Part shown: positions 43,837-51,410 of the stretch, one piece after another
How the letters are laid out: every line of letters starts with the position of its first letter
Numbering within the stretch: the stretch's first letter is position 1
DNA from: Glaciecola flavus
GTDB lineage: Bacteria > Pseudomonadota > Gammaproteobacteria > Enterobacterales > Alteromonadaceae
Direction of reading: 5' to 3'
Assembly (NCBI RefSeq): GCF_042646125.1
Contig: NZ_JBHRSW010000007.1
Coordinates: 104,713 to 168,712 of the forward strand
DNA length: 64,000 nt
Translations under genes and position numbers: made by a program
Notes under the pieces: generated by a model
The model's input: only the letters and a program-made list of their open reading frames with translations
Databases searched by the model: none
What the model was told of the DNA's origin: nothing

Positions 43837-44499
43837 TCAATGTTGTCTGAAATCGTCTGGTTGCCCATAAAACGTCTCTATACTCACGACGTCTAAGACA
43901 TACGCTGAGGTGGCGATAGGATCTTCAAATAGCTCTTCGCTCAAGGTCCCAACAAAGGTAAACGGATTGTCTATTTCACCTATATTGATTCCATCTTCCA
44001 CTTGCGCATATATTATTTGGTTCGGCGGCGGTGGAGGAAAGTGGATACAAGCACCATAGTAAGGGACAACAAAAAAATGCGTAATAGCACGGTTTTCATT
44101 TGTTTCTATAGGTACAATAAAACCCGATATCGAAACAGCGCGACCATGCCAAATATCGACAGTGTTTGTTGAAAGCATGGCGTTTATGTATTTTTTGTCA
44201 ATACTCGCACGAATGGATTGCATCATTTGATCTTCAAAAGAACTTGTGTCTTTTTGTTGATACTGACGCAATAATTCTCTTTCTGTTTCGGGAATTAAAT
44301 CCTGCCAACGTAATTCATGAATATTGAGGGATTTGAACCTCTCCAACAAGGCGCTATCCGCACTTTGATATACATAGCTCTTTGTGTAGGTAAGGTGTTT
44401 TACGGTAGGCCATATTTTAAGTATTAGAAAGCCTAAGCCGACCCCAACAAAAGCACAAGCAACAATGCTTAGTGTGTATTTAACCTTTTCCCTGAGCAA
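43837..44499 (-). CDS. DUF3299 protein, membrane-anchored copy
   Basis: 220 aa with an N-terminal membrane segment (about 8-30). The family hallmark FVVPYYGACIHFPPPPPNQ is at about residue 142, preceded by ISGFIVPIE and followed by FVGTLSEE. Function unknown; DUF3299 genes regularly accompany the LolD/FtsX-type ABC genes of zinc-regulated loci. Paralogue of the gene at 44973. Third gene of a minus-strand operon; converges on the GTPase gene. Confidence 0.8.
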   Translation of the reverse strand: MLREKVKYTLSIVACAFVGVGLGFLILKIWPTVKHLTYTKSYVYQSADSALLERFKSLNIHELRWQDLIPETERELLRQYQQKDTSSFEDQMMQSIRASIDKKYINAMLSTNTVDIWHGRAVSISGFIVPIETNENRAITHFFVVPYYGACIHFPPPPPNQIIYAQVEDGINIGEIDNPFTFVGTLSEELFEDPIATSAYVLDVVSIETFYGQPDDFRQH

Positions 44500-44509
44500 A
44501 ATAAGAGGG

Positions 44510-44968
44510 TTAACTCGCTAAAACCTCGATGACCTGAGTGGTCGAAAATGGCGTTTGCCCTCGGAAACCGTATATTTGAACGGCGATTTTGAATGTTCCC
44601 GGTCTATCGACAGTATAGGTCAAATAATAGGTATCAGCCGTGTTGTCGACAGAAATACGAGGCTCACTGATAAATTCCACCGTTTCATCACTACCAGAAA
44701 AGCTGATGTTCACATTGCGATAACTCGTAGGTACTTTATACGCTATTTTCACAGTCGCTTGCTCACCAGCGTTGACCTCTGTTTTTTTGACATGTTCTAA
44801 AGATACAACCTCAAAAGCATCTTTTGTAAAATTTTGTCGTGCTAGTGGGTGAAACTGAGGCAGTTGTCCAAGGGGGGCGCCATAATGGAATTCACAAGCC
44901 GATGCGGGTATGGCTGTGACAAGTATCATTGGCAGCAGCATCAATAATTTGTTAAGTTGAGATTTCAT
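44510..44968 (-). CDS. Exported protein between two DUF3299 genes
   Basis: 152 aa with signal peptide (MLLPMILVTAIPASA-CE). The first mature residues CEFHYGAPLGQLPQFHP are histidine-rich, and the rest looks like an immunoglobulin-type beta-sandwich (NVNISFSGSDETVEFI, YYLTYTVDRPGTFKIAVQIYG). Possibly a metal-binding periplasmic partner of the zinc locus. Separated by 4 and 10 bp from its neighbours, so co-transcribed with both DUF3299 genes. Confidence 0.7.
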   Translation of the reverse strand: MKSQLNKLLMLLPMILVTAIPASACEFHYGAPLGQLPQFHPLARQNFTKDAFEVVSLEHVKKTEVNAGEQATVKIAYKVPTSYRNVNISFSGSDETVEFISEPRISVDNTADTYYLTYTVDRPGTFKIAVQIYGFRGQTPFSTTQVIEVLAS

Positions 44969-44972
44969 TGTG

Positions 44973-45560
44973 TTAGCCCCTAAACGGTAATAAGTTATCT
45001 AAGCTAAGCTGATATGCCGACGTACCTAAGTCGTTTTCAACGGTTTCAATAGACAAGGTTCCTTCAAACCAAAATGCATCTTGAATGCTCTCCAGTTCAA
45101 TGCCTTCTTCGTGCTTGACGTGTATGATCTGGTTTGGTGGTGGAGGTGGCATGTGTAAGCATGCTCCGAAGTAAGGCACTATAAAGAATTCAATTACCCG
45201 TTGTGCTTCGTTTGATTCAAGTGGAACGACAAAACCAGGGATTCGGATTGCTTTATCTTTGTATGTTTCGACGACCTCTGTTGACACTAAAGCTTGTTGA
45301 AAGCGTTTTGATTTCTCGTCTTCAAATTCTTGTTTAACCAAAGCATCGACCGAATCTAAGGCAGAGCCATCCTGAATGTCGAGTAAATGTTCTGGCGGGT
45401 TTAACAGTGCTTGCAGATCATCAGGTGGCATTAACGCAATCCACTCTAATTCTTGATAATCACTAGTTGATGCGTTCTTAGCAAAGCTCGAAAAAGCAAG
45501 TATTGTAGTCACAATTACGAATGCGCTCTGTATAAATCTGCTGTTAAAATGAATCGCCAT
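44973..45560 (-). CDS. DUF3299 protein, exported copy
   Basis: 195 aa with a signal peptide (about residues 1-27). Contains IVPYFGACLHMPPPPPNQ with the preceding IPGFVVPLE and following WFEGTLSIE, the same core as the 43837 copy, but no retained membrane anchor. First gene of the minus-strand operon. Its upstream region has a half-site GATATGTTATA (45605-45615, minus strand) that resembles half a Zur box, then element B. Confidence 0.8.
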   Translation of the reverse strand: MAIHFNSRFIQSAFVIVTTILAFSSFAKNASTSDYQELEWIALMPPDDLQALLNPPEHLLDIQDGSALDSVDALVKQEFEDEKSKRFQQALVSTEVVETYKDKAIRIPGFVVPLESNEAQRVIEFFIVPYFGACLHMPPPPPNQIIHVKHEEGIELESIQDAFWFEGTLSIETVENDLGTSAYQLSLDNLLPFRG

Positions 45561-45604
45561 TGTTCCGTTTCAAGTATAGATTAAATAAATATGTTGCGTA
45601 GAGT

Positions 45605-45615
45605 TATAACATATC
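45605..45615. promoter_or_regulatory. Possible Zur half-site
   Basis: TATAACATATC differs from one arm of the Zur consensus (TATAACATTTC) at one position, 45 bp upstream of the 45560 start codon. The second arm is not recognisable, so this is weak evidence only. Confidence 0.3.
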
Positions 45616-45651
45616 AGGTTTTGAAAGTATATTAGAGGTTATGGAGCCCGC

Positions 45652-45815
45652 GCTTTTGATACACGGTGTGATTATACTTGGCAGTCCCCCTCAGTTTTGT
45701 CGCAAAATTTATTTTTCATGGATGAAAAATCAAAGCGTATATGGACATACTCGTAGCGTTTTTGCGACAAAACTGAGGGGGACTGCCAAGTATAATCACA
45801 CCGTGGCTTTTGATA
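45652..45815. repeat. 10-bp target-site duplication around element B
   Basis: GCTTTTGATA at 45652-45661 and again at 45806-45815, abutting the two ends of element B exactly. The match is perfect and does not extend on either side, as expected for a target duplication made at insertion. Confidence 0.85.
45662..45805 (+). mobile_element. Foldback element B (144 bp) with target duplication
   Basis: Arms of 46 bp (45662-45707 and 45760-45805), CACGG to CCGTG, pair perfectly. The 52-bp centre repeats the two inner palindromes of element A; its 46-base core (45712-45757) matches A at 41 of 46. The arms differ from A at many positions and in length, but remain complementary to each other. No coding capacity. 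Inserted between the divergent DUF3299 and ABC genes; the right arm contains a TATAAT (45791-45796) 39 bp before the ABC start codon. Confidence 0.88.
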
Positions 45816-45834
45816 TTAAAATGGAGTCAACAAA

Positions 45835-46548
45835 ATGAAGTCGGCAGCAGATGCCATTAACGCTAATTTGGCGATAAATATTGATAGAGTCGTGCACAGG
45901 TATGAAGCTAGGGAACAATCAGCTTTTTTTATTGAACAGTGGCAACTGGCGAGCGCAGAGCGTGTGTTTTTACATGGGGAGTCTGGTTCTGGCAAAACGA
46001 CATTACTTAACTTACTTGCGGGCGTATTGACTCCTGAATCTGGCAGTATCGAATTACTGGGGCAAGCGTTTTCAAGCTTAACTGCTAGACAACGGGATAA
46101 GTTTCGCGCACAACATATTGGAGTTGTATTTCAACAGTTCAATCTTATTCCTTACTTGAGTGTGCTAAAAAACATTCAGTTGGCGGCTTATTTTGCTAAT
46201 GAAAAGCAAGGTAATGTGCAAGCCTTCGCGGAACAGTTGTTAGATAAACTGCAGCTCCCGAAAACAATATTGAAACAGGCCGCTGGGACACTCAGCGTCG
46301 GTCAGCAACAACGCGTGGCGATTGCCAGAGCATTGATAAATCGGCCTGAATTACTCTTTGTAGACGAGCCAACGTCAGCACTTGATGCTTCTGCAAGAGA
46401 TGCATTTATGGAATTGCTCATCGAAATATGTGATGCATCTTCGACCACTTTGGTTTTTGTTAGTCATGATTTGTATTTACGCCGGTTTTTTGAAACGTTT
46501 GTGGACATAAAGAGTTTGAGAAGTAGTGAGGGCGTGACGGAATGTTAG
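45835..46548 (+). CDS. ABC transporter ATPase (LolD/MacB type)
   Basis: 237 aa. Walker A GESGSGKTT at about residues 50-58, Q-loop FQQFNLIPYLSV, signature LSVGQQQRVAIARAL, Walker B LLFVDEPTSALD and H-loop FVSHD. Type VII (LolD/MacB-like) ATPase, paired with an FtsX-like permease that overlaps its end by 7 bp. In the zinc locus it probably drives an envelope process rather than simple import. GGAG lies nine bases before the ATG, just beyond the element B duplication. Confidence 0.9.
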   Translation: MKSAADAINANLAINIDRVVHRYEAREQSAFFIEQWQLASAERVFLHGESGSGKTTLLNLLAGVLTPESGSIELLGQAFSSLTARQRDKFRAQHIGVVFQQFNLIPYLSVLKNIQLAAYFANEKQGNVQAFAEQLLDKLQLPKTILKQAAGTLSVGQQQRVAIARALINRPELLFVDEPTSALDASARDAFMELLIEICDASSTTLVFVSHDLYLRRFFETFVDIKSLRSSEGVTEC

Positions 46549-47777
46549 TATCACTTGCGTGGAGTAGTTTGGGTAGTAGGCGCAAATCAGTGTTTTTGAC
46601 TTTTTTGTCTCTACTTATCAGTATCAGTGTTTTACTCAGTGTTGAACACGTTCGTCAGCAAGCCAAAAACAGTTTTAATCGAACCGTGTCTGGCGTCGAT
46701 ATTATTGCTGGGGCACCAAGTGGGCAGCTAAACTTGCTTCTTTATTCAGTGTTTAGAATGGGCAGCCCAACCAACAATATTAAGTTTGAAAGTTATGAGA
46801 CTTTGAAAAACAATAAACTCGTAGAATGGGCGATTCCGATCTCTTTGGGAGACTCTCATCGTGGCTACCGCGTAATGGGAACAAATGAACAATACTTTGC
46901 GCATTTTAAGTACGGAAACAAACAAGGCTTAGCATTTGAAGAAGGCAAAGCATTTACTCATTTATTCGATGTGGTCATTGGTGCCGATGTTGCAGAAAAG
47001 CTCAATTACAAATTAGGTGATCAAGTCGTCATCGCGCATGGCATTGGTAGCACTAGTTTTGTGAATCATGATAAGACGCCGTTTACGATTACTGGTGTAT
47101 TGGCGGCCACTGGGACTCCCGTTGATAAGACGGTGCACATTAGTTTAGAGGCTATTGAAGCCATCCATTTACCCGCTTCGCAACAACAACTATTGTTAAA
47201 AGACCCACATGCCTTGCCTCTGAATCCAGACAGTGTAACGGCTGTTATGCTTGGGCTAACGTCAAAATTTGCGACCTTCAAATTACAACGTGATATTAAT
47301 AACTACAAGCATGACCGCTTAATGGCTATATTACCTGGGATTGCTCTGAGTGAGCTTTGGCAAATGATGGGAACGGTTGAAAACCTACTACGCTTTATTA
47401 GTGTTTTAGTATTGATATCCTCGCTGTTTGGTCTATCGACTATGTTGTTGGCATCCATGCAACAACGCAAAAATGAGATTGCAGTCTTAAGAGTACTGGG
47501 AGCGGGCGCGGCAACTATTTTTACATTGGTATTAGCTGAGGCGTTGATATTGGTATTGTTGGCGATCATCGCCTCTGTTGGCTTAATCAGCTTGCTTTTG
47601 GTAGTCCTCAATGATTGGTTGGCGTCAAATTATGGTTTATTTTTGAGTGCAAATTTATTGAGTATTGAGACTTTGCTTGTATTGGCAATTGTGCTTGCGG
47701 CGAGTATTGTGACTTCTGCAATCCCTGCATTCGAGGCATACCGGAATGCTTTGCACTCTTCGCTCTCATCCCGATAG
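46542..47777 (+). CDS. FtsX-like ABC transporter permease
   Basis: 411 aa with the type VII topology: one N-terminal membrane helix (about 15-33), a large periplasmic domain (40-270), then three helices (about 280, 330 and 380) carrying the FtsX motif QQRKNEIAVLRVLGAG. Partner of the preceding ATPase. Such complexes act as mechanotransmitters for lipoproteins or envelope proteins; in this locus the DUF3299 and ZrgA-type proteins are candidates. Confidence 0.88.
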   Translation: MLVSLAWSSLGSRRKSVFLTFLSLLISISVLLSVEHVRQQAKNSFNRTVSGVDIIAGAPSGQLNLLLYSVFRMGSPTNNIKFESYETLKNNKLVEWAIPISLGDSHRGYRVMGTNEQYFAHFKYGNKQGLAFEEGKAFTHLFDVVIGADVAEKLNYKLGDQVVIAHGIGSTSFVNHDKTPFTITGVLAATGTPVDKTVHISLEAIEAIHLPASQQQLLLKDPHALPLNPDSVTAVMLGLTSKFATFKLQRDINNYKHDRLMAILPGIALSELWQMMGTVENLLRFISVLVLISSLFGLSTMLLASMQQRKNEIAVLRVLGAGAATIFTLVLAEALILVLLAIIASVGLISLLLVVLNDWLASNYGLFLSANLLSIETLLVLAIVLAASIVTSAIPAFEAYRNALHSSLSSR

Positions 47778-47907
47778 TGCTGTTAACGGGATTCTAGCAT
47801 ACATACAAATGCAGCCTCTAATTTCGCAATACAGGGCATGCTTGAAAGAATATTGCCTTCTGGCAGGTCTATTGACTTATTGTGAGTAGTAGTAAGTTTA
47901 TTTTTCA

Positions 47908-48246
47908 ATGGCTATATTGAGTGCGGTAAGTAATCTATTTTTTAGTTTTTTTGGCAGTAGTCGTGAATCTGCCAAAGCAACGATTGCCTTTCAGGACTTG
48001 TCTTTGTATCACCGAAGCACTTGTCCCTATTGTCTTTTTGTCATGTCGTTTATGCGCGGACAGGGAATTAGCATAAACAAACATAATATTTCTGCTGAGC
48101 CAAACAGGCAAGCTGAATTAATCGAGCAAGGCGGTAAGCGACAAGTGCCTTGTTTGCGTATCAAACAAGCTGAGGGAGACGTCTGGCTTTATGAATCAGC
48201 GGACATTATTGAGTATCTGCGCAAACGAATAGATAAGCGCAAATAA
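47908..48246 (+). CDS. Glutaredoxin-like protein with an N-terminal extension
   Basis: 112 aa. Dithiol active site C39-P-Y-C42, cis-proline loop RQVPCLRI and the C-terminal glutathione-site motif YESADIIEYL. The first ~30 residues contain a hydrophobic stretch (LSAVSNLFFSFFG) that may anchor it to the inner membrane. Full-length Grx fold otherwise. Monocistronic by spacing. Confidence 0.82.
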   Translation: MAILSAVSNLFFSFFGSSRESAKATIAFQDLSLYHRSTCPYCLFVMSFMRGQGISINKHNISAEPNRQAELIEQGGKRQVPCLRIKQAEGDVWLYESADIIEYLRKRIDKRK

Positions 48247-48254
48247 CCCCTTTG

Positions 48255-49148
48255 TTAATCGTCGTATATAATTGCTAAGGCGTTTGAAAAGGAAGACCAA
48301 GTAGCGTCTTGGTGTTCAAGATCATAAACAGCATGGTAAACATCCAAATTTTGCAGACTGCTGTTTTTTAAATTTTGTACAAATGGTTCCACAGTCTGAT
48401 GGAAACCTTTGCGCATCCCCGTTACAACCAAGGATTTATTCATAAATTGGGTGTCTCGCTCTTGAATGAGGGTGTTTATGTTTCCGATACCTGCAATGTA
48501 GGGATCAAAGGCGAGATGGTGTCTAAATATTGGGGGTGACTGATCGTCTAAGAGCATCGAGATCAAGGTCTGGCTACCTCCACCTGAATCTCCTTTGAGA
48601 GTGATGTGATCAGTTAAAATTCGATATTGGGCTTCAATCGTCGGAATGAGTTCTTCGGTCAAGAATAAATGATATGACCTCGCTCCGGGCAAAATGTAAT
48701 CAATTGCCCGTCTACCTCCATGTTCGATGCCAACGGCGATAATTTGTCTTTGTTCATAATCAAGCACCCGAAATTGAAATTCGGCATACCATTCTCCATC
48801 CGTAAAAAGCAGCATGGGAAACGCTTTATCACTTTGTTGGCTGTATTGGGAGGGCAAGTAAACATGGTAGGTATATGTTGCATTTGTGAAGGCTGAAGTT
48901 ATTGTTTGTCTTGCTTCTTTACTTCCCTTAAAAACAAAGGTTTCGCTGGGCCAAAAATTGGCTTGGACAATAGATGGTTCACTACTCAATCTGGTAACTG
49001 TGACTTTTCCGCTATCGCTTGAAGATGACGCAGGAGGAGGTGATGGCGGAACTTCATTTACTTGAGTTGGAGGTGAATCAGCGCTTCCGCCCGAGCATCC
49101 TGCAATCAAATTCGTACAAACCAAAAATAGTAGAGTATATGTATTCAT
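48255..49148 (-). CDS. Esterase-like lipoprotein (Fes/IroE type fold)
   Basis: 297 aa. Signal with lipobox LIAGC, then a proline/serine-rich linker (about 25-47). The alpha/beta-hydrolase part has FPMLLFTDGEWYAE, ELIPTIEAQYRI, nucleophile elbow LKGDSGGGSQT (GxSxG, with Asp where His is usual) and a late DLEHQDATW histidine. The layout resembles the putative-esterase family that includes enterochelin esterases. Surface or periplasmic; substrate unknown. Confidence 0.78.
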   Translation of the reverse strand: MNTYTLLFLVCTNLIAGCSGGSADSPPTQVNEVPPSPPPASSSSDSGKVTVTRLSSEPSIVQANFWPSETFVFKGSKEARQTITSAFTNATYTYHVYLPSQYSQQSDKAFPMLLFTDGEWYAEFQFRVLDYEQRQIIAVGIEHGGRRAIDYILPGARSYHLFLTEELIPTIEAQYRILTDHITLKGDSGGGSQTLISMLLDDQSPPIFRHHLAFDPYIAGIGNINTLIQERDTQFMNKSLVVTGMRKGFHQTVEPFVQNLKNSSLQNLDVYHAVYDLEHQDATWSSFSNALAIIYDD

Positions 49149-49409
49149 TACTTCTTTGGCCTATTCAGATTGAGATTAAACCTATATTTCACATAGGATT
49201 ATTTGTATTTCCCTGTATAAATAACAGACAGGTGTCTGTGTTGTCTAGGATTTGGTTATATTTTGTATGATTTTTTGCCGGTTCGTAGTCTATTTTTACA
49301 TTCCAGAACGACTGTTTTGCAGTTATTAGTTGAATTCAACCCTTATGTTAGTATCGGTAAATGATACAATACGGTTTTTGCTATTTTAGCCCGTATTGCA
49401 AGGTTTCCA

Positions 49410-50402
49410 TTGAGTCCAAGTATTTCTACTCTTGATCATCGTTTTTCTGTCGCTCCAATGCTCGATTGGACAGATAGACACTGTCGTTATTTTTTGCGTT
49501 TACTGTCAAAAAAAGCGGTTTTATACACAGAGATGGTGACGACTGGTGCCATTATTTTTGGCAAAGGCGACTACTTGTCTTTTCATCCACATGAGCACCC
49601 TCTCGTTCTGCAACTGGGGGGCAGTAAGCCCGAAGATATGGCGCGCTGCGCGATTATTGCTCAACAAAGAGGGTACAATGAACTAAACATCAATGTTGGT
49701 TGCCCCTCAGATCGAGTAAAAAATGGTAGTTTTGGCGCATGTTTAATGGCAGAGCCGAAAGTTGTCGCTGAGTGCGTAAGCGCAATGAAAGATAGTGTTG
49801 ATATCCCGATAACTGTTAAGTGTCGAATCGGTATTGATGATATGGATGATGATGAAGGCTTAACAAACTTTGTTGAGCCTATCGTTGCGGCTGGGTGTGA
49901 GCATTTTATTGTGCATGCAAGAAAAGCTTGGTTACAAGGTTTGAGTCCAAAAGAAAACCGAGAAGTCCCACCATTAAATTATGAACGAGTATATCGTTTA
50001 AAAGCGCAGTTTCCTGATATACAAATATCCATAAACGGTGGCATTAAAAGCCTGAAAGAAGCACAAGGGCACTTAGCGCTAGTTGACGGCGTTATGTTGG
50101 GGCGCGAAGTGTATACCAATCCCTATTTATTGTCAGAGGTCGACCAAGTCATTTACCACTCATCGGAAAATGTAATTAGTCGGCAAGAGGTGCTTGAGCA
50201 AATGACCGACTACATGCGAGAACAAATTTCAAATGGCAGTAAAGCATGGCATATTGCAAGGCATACACTTGGTTTGTTTCAAGGGCAGCCAGGAGGAAAA
50301 GTGTGGCGTCGATTTTTGAGTCAACATGCGCCCAAGGAACGGGAAAATCCCTACTTACTAGAGATGGCTTTTGAGGCTGTTCAAAACAGTTTAAATAAAT
50401 AA
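49410..50402 (+). CDS. dusA: tRNA-dihydrouridine(20/20a) synthase
   Basis: 330 aa FMN enzyme. SVAPMLDWTDRHCRYFLRL at the start is DusA-specific, followed by NVGCPSDRVKNGSFGACLM with the catalytic cysteine, VKCRIGIDD, HARKAWLQGLSP and SINGGI for FMN binding. It reduces U20 and U20a in tRNA. Start is TTG at 49410 with AAGG upstream; no ATG fits the N-terminus. The upstream stretch contains AATACGG...CCGTATT, a small hairpin. Confidence 0.95.
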   Translation: MSPSISTLDHRFSVAPMLDWTDRHCRYFLRLLSKKAVLYTEMVTTGAIIFGKGDYLSFHPHEHPLVLQLGGSKPEDMARCAIIAQQRGYNELNINVGCPSDRVKNGSFGACLMAEPKVVAECVSAMKDSVDIPITVKCRIGIDDMDDDEGLTNFVEPIVAAGCEHFIVHARKAWLQGLSPKENREVPPLNYERVYRLKAQFPDIQISINGGIKSLKEAQGHLALVDGVMLGREVYTNPYLLSEVDQVIYHSSENVISRQEVLEQMTDYMREQISNGSKAWHIARHTLGLFQGQPGGKVWRRFLSQHAPKERENPYLLEMAFEAVQNSLNK

Positions 50403-50409
50403 CTATATT

Positions 50410-50449
50410 TTGGTCAAAATTCCTATTTATAAATGGCTTATTTGACCAA
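50410..50449. promoter_or_regulatory. Inverted repeat, candidate activator site for the sigma-54 promoter
   Basis: Perfect 9-bp arms TTGGTCAAA (50410-50418) and TTTGACCAA (50441-50449) separated by 22 bp. The centre is about 115 bp upstream of the -24 element, the usual place for an enhancer-binding protein such as PspF. It could instead be a long-loop hairpin at the end of dusA. Confidence 0.45.
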
Positions 50450-50542
50450 TGTTCTTTTTGTTCACTTTAAAAACAAGCAAAGTACTGCGAGAATAATTTT
50501 TAAGCTTTTGATATTTATAGTAAAAATATTTTATTAAAAGTT

Positions 50543-50558
50543 TGGCACACTGTTCGCT
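50543..50558 (+). promoter_or_regulatory. Sigma-54 promoter of the PspC operon
   Basis: TGGCAC-ACTGTT-CGCT fits the -24/-12 consensus TGGCACG-N4-TTGCW: the GG and GC dinucleotides are exactly spaced, and only two defined bases differ (G to A after TGGCAC and one T to C before GC). About 98 bp before the first start codon of the operon. Confidence 0.65.
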
Positions 50559-50655
50559 ATGAGTTAAGTAATGCTGATGTAAGCAGATGTTCGGGTTCAA
50601 AAAGTAGTCAGCAACCCCTACACAATGACTAACACTTACTTATAGGAATACTAAA

Positions 50656-50958
50656 ATGAACGTTAAATTTAAACTACTTGTTACTACTTTTGTTGCTGCT
50701 ATGACTGTTACCACTACTGCTCATGCTGGGCAGTCACCTATCGAAAATGCCTTAACTGGTTTGGTCAAAAGTTCACTTGCTGAAGTTAACCGAGAAATGA
50801 AAATAAGCTTACAAAGAGACTTATTGTCGGCCAGCTATTCAGCGATGGAAACAAAGTCAACCAAGCTTGGCAAAGTTACGATAAAAGACATTACTGCTAA
50901 TGTTCGCAAAAACAAACAGAACGAAGATCTAAACCAAAATCAAAATTCAGACGACTAA
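50656..50958 (+). CDS. Small secreted protein of the PspC operon
   Basis: 100 aa with a signal peptide ending at TTAHA-GQ and a polar C-terminus rich in Asn/Gln/Asp. The mature part is predicted helical (SPIENALTGLVKSSLAEVNREM). No family recognised. First gene after the sigma-54 promoter; a 38-codon gene and pspC-like gene follow at short distances, so a role in envelope stress is inferred from context. Confidence 0.65.
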   Translation: MNVKFKLLVTTFVAAMTVTTTAHAGQSPIENALTGLVKSSLAEVNREMKISLQRDLLSASYSAMETKSTKLGKVTIKDITANVRKNKQNEDLNQNQNSDD

Positions 50959-50993
50959 TTCAGTTTGAACTCTGCTGAAAAAGGAATAGCGTT

Positions 50994-51110
50994 ATGTTAG
51001 TTAATCTGGATTTACTCGGGCTTGTTTTGTCGCCTGTGTTGTTCTACGTCGGGTCAGCAGCAATCATTATGCTGTTAACCCATTTTAAGTTAATAAAAAC
51101 GGATGGTTAA
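50994..51110 (+). CDS. 38-residue single-helix membrane protein
   Basis: MLVNLDLLGLVLSPVLFY at the start, one hydrophobic segment through about residue 30, ending HFKLIKTDG. AAGGA lies eight bases before the ATG. Position between two genes of the PspC operon and the clear ribosome site support translation. It resembles PspB/PspG-type small membrane proteins in size only; homology not established. Confidence 0.55.
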   Translation: MLVNLDLLGLVLSPVLFYVGSAAIIMLLTHFKLIKTDG

Positions 51111-51163
51111 GTATATATCTCAGGTTAACGCCTGCAGATATTGAGTGAAAAAAGGTAGGCAAT

Positions 51164-51367
51164 ATGAACAAGGTCATTAACAACAATAAGTTTTACCGCG
51201 ATCCTCACAATGCAAAGGTGGCGGGTGTGTGTGCTGGATTAGCCAAAGAAATACAAGTAAACCCTTGGTGGGTTCGAGCCGGAGCAGTGGCAACGTTTTT
51301 ATTTGTGCCCTTTGCGGTTGGTTTAGCTTATGTCCTCGCTATCTTATTGTTGCGATATAGATATTAA
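51164..51367 (+). CDS. PspC-domain protein
   Basis: 67 aa. FYRDPHNAKVAGVCAGLAKEIQVNPWWVRAG followed by one membrane helix (VATFLFVPFAVGLAYVLAILLL) is the PspC domain, nearly alone. PspC proteins sense envelope damage in the phage-shock response. The regular pspA/pspF genes are not here. The sigma-54 promoter upstream of this operon matches phage-shock logic. AAAGGTAGG precedes the ATG. Confidence 0.85.
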   Translation: MNKVINNNKFYRDPHNAKVAGVCAGLAKEIQVNPWWVRAGAVATFLFVPFAVGLAYVLAILLLRYRY

Positions 51368-51410
51368 CAAAGGTACACTGGATAGGCTTACGAATAGTTA
51401 GAGAGGGTGT

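Noticed and set aside
45605..45615. A full Zur box for the minus-strand DUF3299 operon
   Set aside because: Only one half matches; the other arm agrees at about 3 of 11 positions, so it is listed only as a weak half-site.
45662..45805. Reading element B (and A) as transcription terminators
   Set aside because: Both lie between divergent genes, upstream of start codons, and element B has a target-site duplication; terminators would lie at gene ends.
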